64,000 nt of DNA from Bin87 sp965219925 (GTDB taxonomy: Bacteria > Chloroflexota > Dehalococcoidia > Lucifugimonadales > UBA3495), in the NCBI GenBank assembly GCA_965219925.1, contig OZ244795.1, positions 3,224,001 through 3,288,000 of the forward strand, in the 5' to 3' direction. A program made the position numbers and the translations under genes. Shown in pieces: positions 9,752-18,291 of this stretch (positions within the stretch are counted from its first letter, which is position 1; every line of letters begins with the position of its first letter). The notes beneath the pieces are model-generated. The model had not been told where the DNA came from. It did not search any database and saw only the letters and a program-made list of their open reading frames with translations.

Positions 9752-10825
9752 TCAACCCGGAATTTCTATTTTCTCGGTGACCACACGGGTTACACCCCAT
9801 CCGGCCAGCCAGGCCGAATGCCTGCCGTCTCCGCCCGCTACCACTATAACGACATCGTCGGCCCGCGGCGCAATGGGAACCATCGTATCCGGTTTTGTGT
9901 CATCGATCCAGGCTGGGTAGTTGCGATTGCCCCAGTGCCCCAGATCCGACAACTCGGCAATCGACATTCGGGCGTTGGCGTAAACATACTCCCGCACATC
10001 CTTCTTGGTTAGTCCGGCCGCCGCAATCTCGGTGGCATGTTCCGGACTCAACACCAACGTAACCTGCGCTCCGGTGCCAATCTGATAATAATTCGAGAAC
10101 CCCGTGGCGCGGGTGGCTCGCACCAATGTATTGAGCACGTCCAGCCCGTTGGACACCGTTGTTTCCATGACCGGGTAGAACCCGCGGATAGCGTGCAGCG
10201 TTATCATGCTGTCTTCCGGTTCCAATCCCAATTCCACGTGCCGGGGTTCCCAGGGGCTGCGCTCTTCGTTTTCAGCGAAACAGAAGGAATAACGTCCCGG
10301 CATCGCCAAAGTGGCCTTGTCCATATCACCGATGATCAGGCCGGCCACGTTGCGTACGAACAACCGCAGCGCCCGACCGATGGTGGCGTTGGAACGATAC
10401 CCCGGCCCAAAGCAACCCGAATCGCCATTGATGCCCAGTTGCCGGGCAATGGGGCCATTGACGATTACCACCGGAGCCGCGCCGCCGGTGGTGGCCTGGC
10501 AACCTGCCAGGTTGAACGGTTGCTGCAATGCGGCCTTAACACAGGCGACAACGACCGGGAAATATTCGGGTCTGCAACCGGCCATCACTGCGTTAATTGC
10601 TATTTTTTCCAGTGTAACTTCGCAGTTGGATGGTTGGGCCACGCCGAGGGCCTGGGATGGATCTTCACCCCACGGACCCAGCATACGCTGGACCGCGCCC
10701 TCGGTGGCGGGAACCACCGGCATACCGTCCGTCCACCCCTGCTCCTCGTAGTAATCCTGGATCGCATCATGGGAATCGGCAACCTCGATGCGTCGCGACT
10801 GGAGGGCAGGGGTTTCACTGGGCAT
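9752..10825 (-). CDS. UGSC-associated large partner protein, copy 1
   Basis: 357 residues, function unknown. ATG 10825 follows AAGGAG with good spacing. It is clearly paralogous to the 341-residue protein at 56690-57715: both have a start region with TDG(M/L)PVVP, NAVM(A/S)GC(R/Q)PE(Y/H)FP containing a conserved Cys, NA(T/S)IGRA, and FCF(A/P)EN...SPW. There is no signal peptide or membrane segment, so it is probably cytoplasmic. It lies 31 bp downstream of a UGSC selenoprotein gene on the same strand. The same pairing in reverse order at 56690-58370 argues for a shared function, perhaps a two-subunit enzyme. No known catalytic motif is recognised. Confidence 0.8.
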   Translation of the reverse strand: MPSETPALQSRRIEVADSHDAIQDYYEEQGWTDGMPVVPATEGAVQRMLGPWGEDPSQALGVAQPSNCEVTLEKIAINAVMAGCRPEYFPVVVACVKAALQQPFNLAGCQATTGGAAPVVIVNGPIARQLGINGDSGCFGPGYRSNATIGRALRLFVRNVAGLIIGDMDKATLAMPGRYSFCFAENEERSPWEPRHVELGLEPEDSMITLHAIRGFYPVMETTVSNGLDVLNTLVRATRATGFSNYYQIGTGAQVTLVLSPEHATEIAAAGLTKKDVREYVYANARMSIAELSDLGHWGNRNYPAWIDDTKPDTMVPIAPRADDVVIVVAGGDGRHSAWLAGWGVTRVVTEKIEIPG

Positions 10826-10856
10826 AAGGTTGATACTCCTTTCTAACGGGACCCAA

Positions 10857-11396
10857 CTACCTGGAGGCGGTCAACATTGTCGCGATCTCGCCGGCAAATT
10901 TATGCGCCAAATCACGCACTTCCGGTATCGACCGAGGCGCCAACGGACTGGGCAACGCCAATATCTGCACTCCCGGCATCCCAAGCGCCGTTGCTCTCGC
11001 ATGAGCGGCCCGGGTAAAACTCTCAGTGATAACGCTGACTGAAGGGACGCCCCTGGTTTCGGTAATTACTGTGTCGTGGAGACCCCACGCCGTGCAGCTT
11101 CCTCAATCAGCAATGCCGTGTACGACAGCGTCGCACTGGGCCACCAGTTCTTCGATCGTCTCATCCGAACACGGGGCGCTAAAACTGAATTTCTGGAGGT
11201 AAACGACCTTATCGACCGCGTATTCCTCTTCCAGGATGGTCTGCAACTCTTTGAGGAAGTTGTCAGAATGATATTTACGATTCTCCAGCAGCCCTATGGT
11301 CTTCCCGCTCAGGCCGGGTAGACGGCCGGCGGCCGGACGCTCGGCGGTTGTTTGCTCCGGACGCGGGTCCAGAATTTGAATTGTGCCGGTCGACAT
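10857..11396 (-). CDS. UGSC family selenoprotein, copy 1 (in-frame TGA read as Sec98)
   Basis: 179 residues when TGA 11105-11103 is read as selenocysteine, giving ...VHGIAD-U-GSCTAWGLHD. ATG 11396 follows AGGAGG. After the TGA the frame stays open for 81 codons to TAG 10857-10859 and matches the tail of the second copy (UGSCTA, then HD). Residues 1-97 carry the family start (ILDPR) and a GKTIGLLENRKYHSDNFL segment. U-G-S-C is a CxxC-like redox pair. The family is known only as 'UGSC (seleno)protein', named for this motif; no reaction is established. A conventional gene caller would truncate it at residue 97. It sits between a GuaB3-like gene (58 bp upstream) and its partner gene. Confidence 0.88.
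11075..11105 (-). promoter_or_regulatory. Putative bacterial SECIS hairpin after Sec UGA, copy 1
   Basis: On the minus strand the UGA is followed by 13 nt and then CGTGG-GGTCT-CCACG (11089-11075): a 5-bp stem (6 with a G-T pair) and GGTCT loop. The E. coli fdhF SECIS, as I recall it, has an AGGUCU apical loop at similar distance. Such hairpins recruit SelB-Sec-tRNA to the UGA. Confidence 0.72.
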
Positions 11397-11454
11397 GAAT
11401 AGCCTCCTATGATTGAAATATCGGTTGAAAAGATGCGGATCTCTGACTAACGCC

Positions 11455-12591
11455 CTACCCCAACATCTGGAAATGTTTGCCCTCAGTTTTGATGGCGGGG
11501 GCTATGACCATTTCGGCCTTGTGGAAATCCCGAACCGTGTATGCCCCGCACATCCCCATCGCTACTCGCAGCGCACCCACCAGGTTCTGCGTACCGTTGG
11601 TCACGCTCGACGGGCCGTGCATCAACTGTCGCAACGTGCCCTTGGTTCCAACATTGATGCGGGTTCCTCGAGGTAGCTCCGGGTGCGCGTTAGCCATTCC
11701 CCAGTTGAATCCACGACCCGGCGCCTCCGCAGCCTGAGCGAATGGCGTACCCAACATCACGCCGTCGGCGCCGCTGGCCATCGCTTTGCAAAGGTCGCCA
11801 CCCGTCCGGATTCCCCCGTCCGTGATGATGCTGACATACCGGCCGGTGCGCTGGAAATAATCTTCCCGCGCCGCCGCGCATTCCAATGTTGCCGACACCT
11901 GCGGCACACCCACGCCCGTAACCTCCCGGGTGGTGCACGCAGCGCCGGGACCAACCCCCACCAATACCGCGTCAATGCCGGTTTCCATCAACTCGGTGGC
12001 CACGTCGTAGGTCACGCAGTTGCCAACCACGACCGGTACATCCAACGCACTCACCAGTTCTGAGAATATCAATCCTCGGTAGCTGCGCGAAACGTGGCGG
12101 GCGGTGGTAACCGTCGATTGGACCACAATGATGTCAGCGCCGGCTTCGACCGCCAGCGGGCTGAACTTCTTGGTAGTTTGAGGCGTGAACGCAATCGCCG
12201 CAATTGCGCCGGTTTTTTTGATCTCTTGTACGCGCTCTCCAATCAGGTGATCTTGCACCGGTTCGGTGTAAACGTGCTGGAGGTATTCGGTAACCTCAGC
12301 CTGATCCATCGATATTATCTCTTCCAACACGGAATAGGGATCCTCGTAACGGCTGTACAGTCCCTCGCCATTCAGGACACCCAAGCCTCCCATCTCATGC
12401 ATGAGAGTGGCAAACCGGGGCGACACCGACCCGTCCATCGCAGAGGCTAGCACCGGCGAGTCGAACGAGAACTGCCCGATGCTCATCTGTGTGGATGTCA
12501 TCTCTGGATTGATGGTAAATTCGCCGGGGACAATTGCCACTTCGTCGAAGCCGTATACCTGTTCCAATTCCTTTAGCAGTCGCCTGACCAT
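11455..12591 (-). CDS. GuaB3-like IMP dehydrogenase family protein
   Basis: 378 residues in one TIM barrel without a CBS pair, the architecture of GuaB3/'IMP dehydrogenase-related' proteins rather than ~490-residue IMPDH. The phosphate-binding IITDGGIRTGGDLCKAMASGADGVMLG region matches IMPDH and GMP reductase. The loop GPGAACTTREVTGVGVPQ keeps a Cys where classical IMPDH has its nucleophile. N-terminal FDSPVLASAMDGSVSP is also typical. It may oxidise IMP or have a related purine role; the actual reaction is unproven. Lies 58 bp upstream of the UGSC gene on the same strand, so cotranscription is possible. Confidence 0.85.
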   Translation of the reverse strand: MVRRLLKELEQVYGFDEVAIVPGEFTINPEMTSTQMSIGQFSFDSPVLASAMDGSVSPRFATLMHEMGGLGVLNGEGLYSRYEDPYSVLEEIISMDQAEVTEYLQHVYTEPVQDHLIGERVQEIKKTGAIAAIAFTPQTTKKFSPLAVEAGADIIVVQSTVTTARHVSRSYRGLIFSELVSALDVPVVVGNCVTYDVATELMETGIDAVLVGVGPGAACTTREVTGVGVPQVSATLECAAAREDYFQRTGRYVSIITDGGIRTGGDLCKAMASGADGVMLGTPFAQAAEAPGRGFNWGMANAHPELPRGTRINVGTKGTLRQLMHGPSSVTNGTQNLVGALRVAMGMCGAYTVRDFHKAEMVIAPAIKTEGKHFQMLG

Positions 12592-12913
12592 TCACTCACC
12601 TCAATACCCGTTGAAAGCGTTCCGAAAATTTAGCAATACCTTGACGAACCGTCAACCGCCGGCGCCGGAGGAACTGTTCGGTACCGGATCATCCGTTGTA
12701 GATGCATCCCTGTCGAACGGCGCATCACAGCAGCAGTATCTCCTCATCTAACCGGTGTTGCGTATGAAGCAATGCAATCGGCATACCTACCCCGGAATCC
12801 TGATGAACTCGCATTGAACAATCTGCCGGCCAGATCAGCCGCCGGCTTCACTAACCGTTGAGGGCGCCATTTTTGATGACGCCCTCATGTTTAGCTTGCG
12901 TTGTAGATTTCCA
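12592..12913. other. Spacer between clpC and the GuaB3-like gene
   Basis: 322 bp with no convincing ORF. The only structure seen is the 8-bp hairpin at 12859-12887 downstream of clpC. A promoter for the GuaB3-like gene is presumably here but I cannot pick one. Confidence 0.5.
12859..12887 (-). terminator. Possible clpC terminator hairpin
   Basis: TGAGGGCG pairs perfectly with CGCCCTCA across a 13-nt loop, 27 bp after the clpC stop. There is no clear T-tract on the minus strand, so intrinsic termination is uncertain. Confidence 0.4.
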
Positions 12914-15388
12914 CTAAGCCGAGGGCAAAGCGGCCATCTCCTCGCTGCGTACCTTGACTACGACTTTCCCGTCTTCGTCGAGGTCGACAATCGCAGTATC
13001 GCCTTCCGATAATTTGCCACCCAGCAACTCGTCGGACAGTCTATCTTCGACTTCGTTCTGGATGAGCCGGCGCAATGGCCTGGCGCCCAACACCGGGTCG
13101 AAGCCCTTCTCGCCCAAAAATTCGCGAGCAGCTTCGGTCAATTCGATACCGATGTTTTTGTCCTTCAGCTCCAGTCTCACCATGTTCATCATCAGATCAA
13201 CTATCTGGTTGATCTCTTCCTTGCTCAACGCATGGAAGACGATGGTGGCATCCAGCCGGTTCAGGAATTCGGGTCTGAAGAAGCGTTTCACTTCCTCCAT
13301 AACCTTATCCTTCATCCGCTCGTAAGCTTGGTTGTCTGTCTTTGCCAAGTCCGACTTGACGGCGAATCCCAAGCTGGTGTCGCGTTTGATCAAGTCAGAT
13401 CCCAGGTTGCTGGTCATTACGATGATGGAGTTCCGGAAATCCACCCTACGCCCACGGGCATCGGTCAATTGGCCAGCATCAAAGATCTGCAACAGGATGT
13501 TGAACACTTCCGGATGCGCCTTCTCGATCTCGTCGAGCAGAATTGCACAGTAGTTCTTACGGCGAACACCCTCGGTTAGTTGACCGCCTTCGTCGTAGCC
13601 AACGTACCCAGGAGGGGCGCCGATTAGACGGGCGGTGGTGTGGCGCTCCTGGAACTCGGACATATCCAGACGAATCATGTTGTCTTCGTGTCCGAACATG
13701 AACTCTGCCATCGCTCGAACCAGTTCTGTCTTCCCTACGCCGGTAGGGCCAAGGAAGAGGAATACGCCAATCGGGTGGCGAGGATCCTTTAGCCCGGCGC
13801 GTGCTCTGCGAACAGCGCGGGATATCCCGACGATCGCTTCATCCTGTCCAATGATCCGCTTATGCAGATCCTCTTCCATGTGAAGCAAGCGCTCCGTTTC
13901 CTCCTGGGCCAGACGAGTCACCGGAATGCCGGTCCACATGCTCACCACTTCGGCAATGTCTTCTTCCGTTACCTGCGTTCGCTCTTTACTGCGGTCGGCA
14001 CGCCACTCGCGCTCCAGGTCGCCAACATTTTGCGAAAGGTGCAATTCCCGGTCCCGCAACTCAGCCGCCACTTCGTATTGCTGAGAAGCGATGGCCTCGT
14101 CCTTTTCTTTTCGCACCCTCTCCAGGACTTCCATGGCGTCCTTGACTTCCTGAGGAGCGTGGCTGCCTCTCAAACGCACCCGTGAGCCCGCCTCGTCCAG
14201 CAGGTCAATGGCCTTGTCTGGCAGGAACCGATCCGGGATGTAGCGAGTGGACAGCGTGGCCGCCGCCTGCACCGCTTCCTCGGTAATCTCTACATTGTGA
14301 TGGTCTTCGTACTGGACCTTCACGCCTTTGAGTATGTCAACGGTCATGTCGGCATCGGGTTCTTCCACCCGAACCGGTTGCAGACGTCGTTCCAGCGCTG
14401 GGTCCCGTTCGACATACTTTCGATAGTCGTCCAGCGTGGTGGCGCCGATGCACTGGATTTCGCCTCGAGCCAGAGACGGCTTCAAAATATTGGAAGCGTC
14501 AACGGCGCCCTCGGCTGCTCCCGCGCCCACTATGGTATGAATCTCGTCGATGAAGAGAACGCAGTTGCCCGAGGTCTTGATTTCCTCAATCACTTTCTTA
14601 AGTCGTTCCTCGAACTCACCTCGGTACTTCGTCCCGGCGACCAGGGCGCCCATGTCCAGGGTGACCAAGCGTTTGCCTTGCAGAGTCTCCGGAACATCGC
14701 CGGACGATATCTGCTGGGCCATGGCTTCGACAATTGCCGTCTTACCCACGCCAGGCTCGCCCACCAACACCGGGTTATTCTTGGTGCGGCGGCTCAGAAT
14801 CTGAGTGACCCGTTCGATCTCGGTATCGCGACCGATCACGGGATCCAGTTTGCCACCCAGCGCGGCATTGGTCAGGTCGACGCCCAATTGATCAAGGGTG
14901 GGAGTGCGGGTGCTGGAACGGGTACTCGTCGAAGTCCCTGTCCCGGAGTTACTGAGGATGCGATGCGTTTCCGCTCGTACCTTCTCCAGGTTGACGCCCA
15001 AACTCTCCAGCACGCCGGCGGCAACGCCTTCACCTTCGCGCAACAGCCCGATCAGAAGGTGTTCCGTGCCAATATAGGTATGATTCATTCGGCGGGCTTC
15101 ATCGACCGCCAACTCCACCACCTTCTTGGCTCGGGGCGTGAGACCGATCTCCCCTTGCGCCGGCCGCTCGCCGCGCCCGATGATGAACTCAACGGCCGAC
15201 CGCACCTTACCAAGGTCTACGCTCAGGCCGGACAGCACTCGAGCGGCTACACCCTCGGTTTCACGTACCAAGCCGAGCAATATGTGCTCCGTCCCGATGT
15301 AGTTGTGGTTAAACCGCTGCGCTTCTTCCTGAGCTAACGACAAAACACGCCGTGCTCTTTCTGAAAATTTCTCGAATCTGCTGCCCAT
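12914..15388 (-). CDS. clpC: ATP-dependent Clp protease ATP-binding subunit ClpC
   Basis: 824 residues. Two Clp N repeats (NHNYIGTEHILLGL and NHTYIGTEHLLIGL) occupy the first ~150 residues. AAA+ module 1 has Walker A GEPGVGKT near residue 209 and FIDEIHTIVGAG. A UVR-like middle domain follows, then AAA+ module 2 with GPTGVGKT near 545 and the C-terminal D2-small domain. It unfolds substrates for ClpP. ATG 15388 is preceded by AGGAG. Monocistronic, with the 5S gene upstream on the same strand. Confidence 0.96.
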   Translation of the reverse strand: MGSRFEKFSERARRVLSLAQEEAQRFNHNYIGTEHILLGLVRETEGVAARVLSGLSVDLGKVRSAVEFIIGRGERPAQGEIGLTPRAKKVVELAVDEARRMNHTYIGTEHLLIGLLREGEGVAAGVLESLGVNLEKVRAETHRILSNSGTGTSTSTRSSTRTPTLDQLGVDLTNAALGGKLDPVIGRDTEIERVTQILSRRTKNNPVLVGEPGVGKTAIVEAMAQQISSGDVPETLQGKRLVTLDMGALVAGTKYRGEFEERLKKVIEEIKTSGNCVLFIDEIHTIVGAGAAEGAVDASNILKPSLARGEIQCIGATTLDDYRKYVERDPALERRLQPVRVEEPDADMTVDILKGVKVQYEDHHNVEITEEAVQAAATLSTRYIPDRFLPDKAIDLLDEAGSRVRLRGSHAPQEVKDAMEVLERVRKEKDEAIASQQYEVAAELRDRELHLSQNVGDLEREWRADRSKERTQVTEEDIAEVVSMWTGIPVTRLAQEETERLLHMEEDLHKRIIGQDEAIVGISRAVRRARAGLKDPRHPIGVFLFLGPTGVGKTELVRAMAEFMFGHEDNMIRLDMSEFQERHTTARLIGAPPGYVGYDEGGQLTEGVRRKNYCAILLDEIEKAHPEVFNILLQIFDAGQLTDARGRRVDFRNSIIVMTSNLGSDLIKRDTSLGFAVKSDLAKTDNQAYERMKDKVMEEVKRFFRPEFLNRLDATIVFHALSKEEINQIVDLMMNMVRLELKDKNIGIELTEAAREFLGEKGFDPVLGARPLRRLIQNEVEDRLSDELLGGKLSEGDTAIVDLDEDGKVVVKVRSEEMAALPSA

Positions 15389-15747
15389 GAGTTTCTCCTG
15401 GGTTGGTTTCAGGTTAACGACTCTGCGCTGTACACGCCATTTTACCGCATTTGGGCAAAAATAAAAGTGCCATTAACTACAAAAGCGGCTCATAAAGTCG
15501 AAATATATCGACAAAGCCGCCGTTTCGGGTTGGGAATCGGGGTTTTCGGTGGGACCATTGCGCCGGTTGCGGTTTCATTGTTCATCACACCCAGCCCATC
15601 GCCGTGCTCCATCGAACCCGTTACGCCCGGTTCGGTGTCGTTCCTTACCGTTATTTCGCCTTCAACCTCGATCCCAATGGTGGGTTCGCGCTGGTTTCAG
15701 ATAGATAGGGCAGTACGTGTACTGCCCCACAACTGTCAAGACGAAAA
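15389..15747. other. clpC upstream spacer
   Basis: 359 bp without a gene. It should contain the clpC promoter (AT-rich stretch near 15450-15485 includes TAAAAT on the minus strand, weak) and the 5S terminator hairpin at 15708-15727. Confidence 0.5.
15708..15727 (-). terminator. 5S rRNA terminator-like hairpin
   Basis: GGGCAGTAC-GT-GTACTGCCC is a 9-bp near-perfect palindrome beginning 21 bp after the 5S 3' end. On the minus strand it is followed by TATCTATCT, only moderately T-rich. Confidence 0.55.
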
Positions 15748-15869
15748 CTTTCCGGCAGTGACCTATTTTCCCACTCCGTCACCGGGGCAGTATCGTCGGC
15801 GCTGGGGCGTTTCACTTCCGTGTTCGGGATGGGAACGGGTGGGGCCACCCCGCTTGAACCACCAGAAAG
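15748..15869 (-). rRNA. rrf: 5S ribosomal RNA (stand-alone)
   Basis: About 122 nt with the universal 5S core on the minus strand (GGTGGCCCCACCCG, then TTCCCATCCCGAACACGGAAG). The ends CTTTCTGG and CCGGAAAG pair as helix I. No 23S or 16S sequence lies within the window on either side. It has its own promoter and a hairpin after it, so it appears to be an independent unit. Confidence 0.93.
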
Positions 15870-15879
15870 TTGTGGCATG

Positions 15880-15908
15880 ATTATGCACCCGTCGCAACAT
15901 TTTGGCAA
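15880..15908 (-). promoter_or_regulatory. Sigma-70-type promoter for the 5S gene
   Basis: Minus strand TTGCCA (15908-15903), 17-nt spacer, CATAAT (15885-15880). The predicted start is a few bases before the 5S 5' end at 15869. Confidence 0.65.
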
Positions 15909-15968
15909 GTGTCTTTGTTACGCGGCAATCACCAAATAACAAACACCCCCTCACGCGTACCCACTTTG

Positions 15969-16133
15969 TGATTGCGAGCCCGTACTCGATGCGGGGGTTG
16001 GCAATCTCGTCGCCGTAGCAACGGCGGTTCATTAACGTGTGTTCAGCATCATCAAGATTGCCACGTCCCTCGACAAGCTCGGGATGACCCTTCGACGGGC
16101 TCAGGATGAGTGGAAGATCCTCGCAATGACAGC
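15969..16133. repeat. REP family A, diverged copy
   Basis: Begins TGATTGCGAGCCCGTACTCG and ends CTCGCAATGACAG, with internal inverted GGCAATCTCGTCGCCGTAGC / AAGATTGCCACG. It occupies most of the 372-bp spacer between the 5S gene and tRNA-Lys (15870-16241). Confidence 0.7.
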
Positions 16134-16184
16134 AGGCCAGTTTGGATTGGCAAAGTGGGTACGTGTGAGCCATCACCCCGCCCG

Positions 16185-16212
16185 TTGGTCGAACTGATGG
16201 CTATGCTATACT
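16185..16212 (+). promoter_or_regulatory. Promoter of tRNA-Lys
   Basis: TTGGTC (16185-16190), 16-nt spacer, TATACT (16207-16212), about 30 bp before the tRNA 5' end. Confidence 0.55.
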
Positions 16213-16241
16213 TTTCCGGTTGAACGCTTGGCGTAATCCTC

Positions 16242-16317
16242 GGGCCGTTAGCTCAGCTGGCAGAGCACCGGACTTTTAATCCGGGTGTCGTGGGTTCGAT
16301 CCCCACACGGCCCACCA
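16242..16317 (+). tRNA. tRNA-Lys (anticodon TTT), CCA encoded
   Basis: Cloverleaf reads cleanly: acceptor GGGCCGT/ACGGCCC, D arm GCTC...GAGC, anticodon stem CCGGA-CTTTTAA-TCCGG, T arm GTGGG-TTCGATC-CCCAC, discriminator A and genomic CCA. Confidence 0.96.
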
Positions 16318-16396
16318 TTTCCGCCCACGCCGGATCGCGGCAACCCTGAGCCCAGGGGTCCGATACTTCCGCGCTGCCGCCCCGTCTCCTAACTAA

Positions 16397-17248
16397 TCAC
16401 CTTGCATCCGGCGTCCAGTTGTATATCTTTGCCAGCGATCCGCCCATGAGAGCAGAACGCTCCGAATCCGAGAGCTGGTCGGTAACACGGAATGCCTCTA
16501 CGCCCTGCTCGTAGGTTAACAGATTCACCGCCCTGGTCCAGTCAGTACCCCACAGGCATCTCTCAAATCCAAACGCGTCGAATATTCGGCGCAATGGCTC
16601 CCAAATATCCGGATACGGAAATGGCTCATGCGACAGGGTACCCGCTCCGGAAATCTTGATGGCCACGTTGTAGTAATCCGCCAGCGAAAGCACGGTGGAC
16701 AGATCGGCGAACGGTTCCGGCGGAACCGGCGGCGCGGGGGGTTGGGCCAGCCCCAAATGATCGATCACCATCTGCGTGTCCGGATTGCGGCGGGCCAGCT
16801 CACCGAAGAGGGGCAGATTGCCCGAACACATGACGTTCACCGGAACGCCAGCGGTTGCGCTGGCGGCGAGTATGCGATTGAGACCCGGGTCGTCCGCTTC
16901 AAATGGTTGAGCTGTGAGCATGATGCGGGCTCCGACCACACCCGGAGTACCAGTCCACTCGGCCACATCGTCCTCAATCGTTTCCGATTGCGGATCAAAT
17001 GGCCTTATCAGGCCGAACCGCCCCGGGTGTTTCGCGTACACTTCCAGCGCATAGCTGGCGTCGTAGCGATACATGGAAAACGGTGATATCAACAATGCCC
17101 CGTCAACGCCAAGTGCGTCCATCGCTGCCACCATATCGTCACCGGTAACCTCTTCAGGACCCTGTAAGGTTCCGGCCCAGGGGCGTTCCGGACGGTTTCG
17201 TTCGTAGGCATGTACTTGTGAATCAATTGTGAGATTCCGCGGCGCCAT
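16397..17248 (-). CDS. Amidohydrolase (TIM-barrel, amidohydrolase-2 family)
   Basis: 283 residues from ATG 17248, typical for the amidohydrolase-2/ACMSD-like family. DSQVHAY at the N-terminus replaces the usual HxH strand (only the second His is kept). Later VIDHLGLA and CLWGTDW supply the conserved His and Asp of the barrel. Members act as decarboxylases or lactone hydrolases on small organic acids. Divergently oriented from the SDR gene at 17482. Substrate unknown. A second, more distant amidohydrolase-2 gene lies at 18292. Confidence 0.85.
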   Translation of the reverse strand: MAPRNLTIDSQVHAYERNRPERPWAGTLQGPEEVTGDDMVAAMDALGVDGALLISPFSMYRYDASYALEVYAKHPGRFGLIRPFDPQSETIEDDVAEWTGTPGVVGARIMLTAQPFEADDPGLNRILAASATAGVPVNVMCSGNLPLFGELARRNPDTQMVIDHLGLAQPPAPPVPPEPFADLSTVLSLADYYNVAIKISGAGTLSHEPFPYPDIWEPLRRIFDAFGFERCLWGTDWTRAVNLLTYEQGVEAFRVTDQLSDSERSALMGGSLAKIYNWTPDAR

Positions 17249-17481
17249 CGTCTTTCTCCTTGTGGTGCATCGATGTCGGGTTAGTGAGCGACGTTCCGCT
17301 CCATAGCGTCTGAGAGTTGTCTACCGACACGTGGCAGTTTACACCTGGACCGGGATTGAGGGGAGATCACGGTTGTCGTTTTCGACGAACGCACTCTGCG
17401 GTTGCACCGCACCCCCAATCGCTATAAAGTGAGCGCGTAACCCTTTTTATGTAACGCACGAATCGTTGTCGGAGGTTCATC

Positions 17482-18237
17482 ATGCCCAGACTTGAAGGTA
17501 AGGTTGCGCTGATCAGCGGCGGAGCCCGAGGCCAGGGAGCGGTGGAGGCTCGCATGTTTGCCGAGGAGGGCGCCAGCGTCGTCATTGGCGACATACTGGA
17601 CGACCAGGGCCGCCAGACCGAAGCGGAATTGCAGGAACTGGGCTATCAGGTCACCTACGTCCACCTGGACGTGACCAATGAATCGGATTGGCAGTCCGCA
17701 GTACAAACCGCGGTCAGCGCCTACGGCAAGCTGGACATCCTGCTGAACAACGCTGGCATCCTGATTCGCAAGAACATCGAAGAGACTACGGTGGAAGACT
17801 GGGACCGCATCTTTGCCGTCAACTCCAAGGGCGTGTTTCTTGGCACCAAGGCGGCCATCCCGGTCATGCGAGAGAATGGAGGCGGCTCAATCATCAACAT
17901 CTCCTCCACGGCCGGCCTCGTGGGCAGTCCCAATGGTTCGGCCAGCTACACCGCGACCAAGGGATCCGTTCGACTCTTCACCAAATCCACTGCGATCCAG
18001 CACGCCCGAGATGGCATACGGTGCAACTCAATCCATCCGGGCCCCATCGAAACCGACATGATCGCCGATACACTCAACGACCCCGAAAACATGGCTCTAA
18101 GGATGCAGCGCCTTCCCCTGGGCCGTGTCGGCAAACCCAGCGAAATCGCCTACGGCGCCATCTACCTGGCCTCCGATGAGTCTTCCTTCGTTACCGGCTC
18201 CGAGCTGGTGATCGATGGTGGAACCACGGCGGCCTGA
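17482..18237 (+). CDS. SDR family NAD(P)-dependent oxidoreductase
   Basis: 251 residues, classical short-chain dehydrogenase length. The cofactor motif is SGGARGQG (residues ~12-19, first Thr replaced by Ser), then NNAGIL near 90. The catalytic Ser lies in INISSTAG and Tyr/Lys in YTATK near 155-159. IHPGPIETDM follows. RBS GGAGG precedes ATG 17482. It is the first of three same-strand genes with short gaps (SDR, amidohydrolase, beta-sandwich protein), which suggests a catabolic operon; the substrate cannot be read from sequence. Confidence 0.92.
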   Translation: MPRLEGKVALISGGARGQGAVEARMFAEEGASVVIGDILDDQGRQTEAELQELGYQVTYVHLDVTNESDWQSAVQTAVSAYGKLDILLNNAGILIRKNIEETTVEDWDRIFAVNSKGVFLGTKAAIPVMRENGGGSIINISSTAGLVGSPNGSASYTATKGSVRLFTKSTAIQHARDGIRCNSIHPGPIETDMIADTLNDPENMALRMQRLPLGRVGKPSEIAYGAIYLASDESSFVTGSELVIDGGTTAA

Positions 18238-18291
18238 TGCCGGGTATCCGTCGGAACCCGCGAATAATGCGCGACTGACAGGAGTTTGGAA

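Noticed and set aside
15389..16241. 16S or 23S rRNA linked to the 5S gene
   Set aside because: The flanks hold clpC, REP sequence and tRNA-Lys; no rRNA core sequence is seen.
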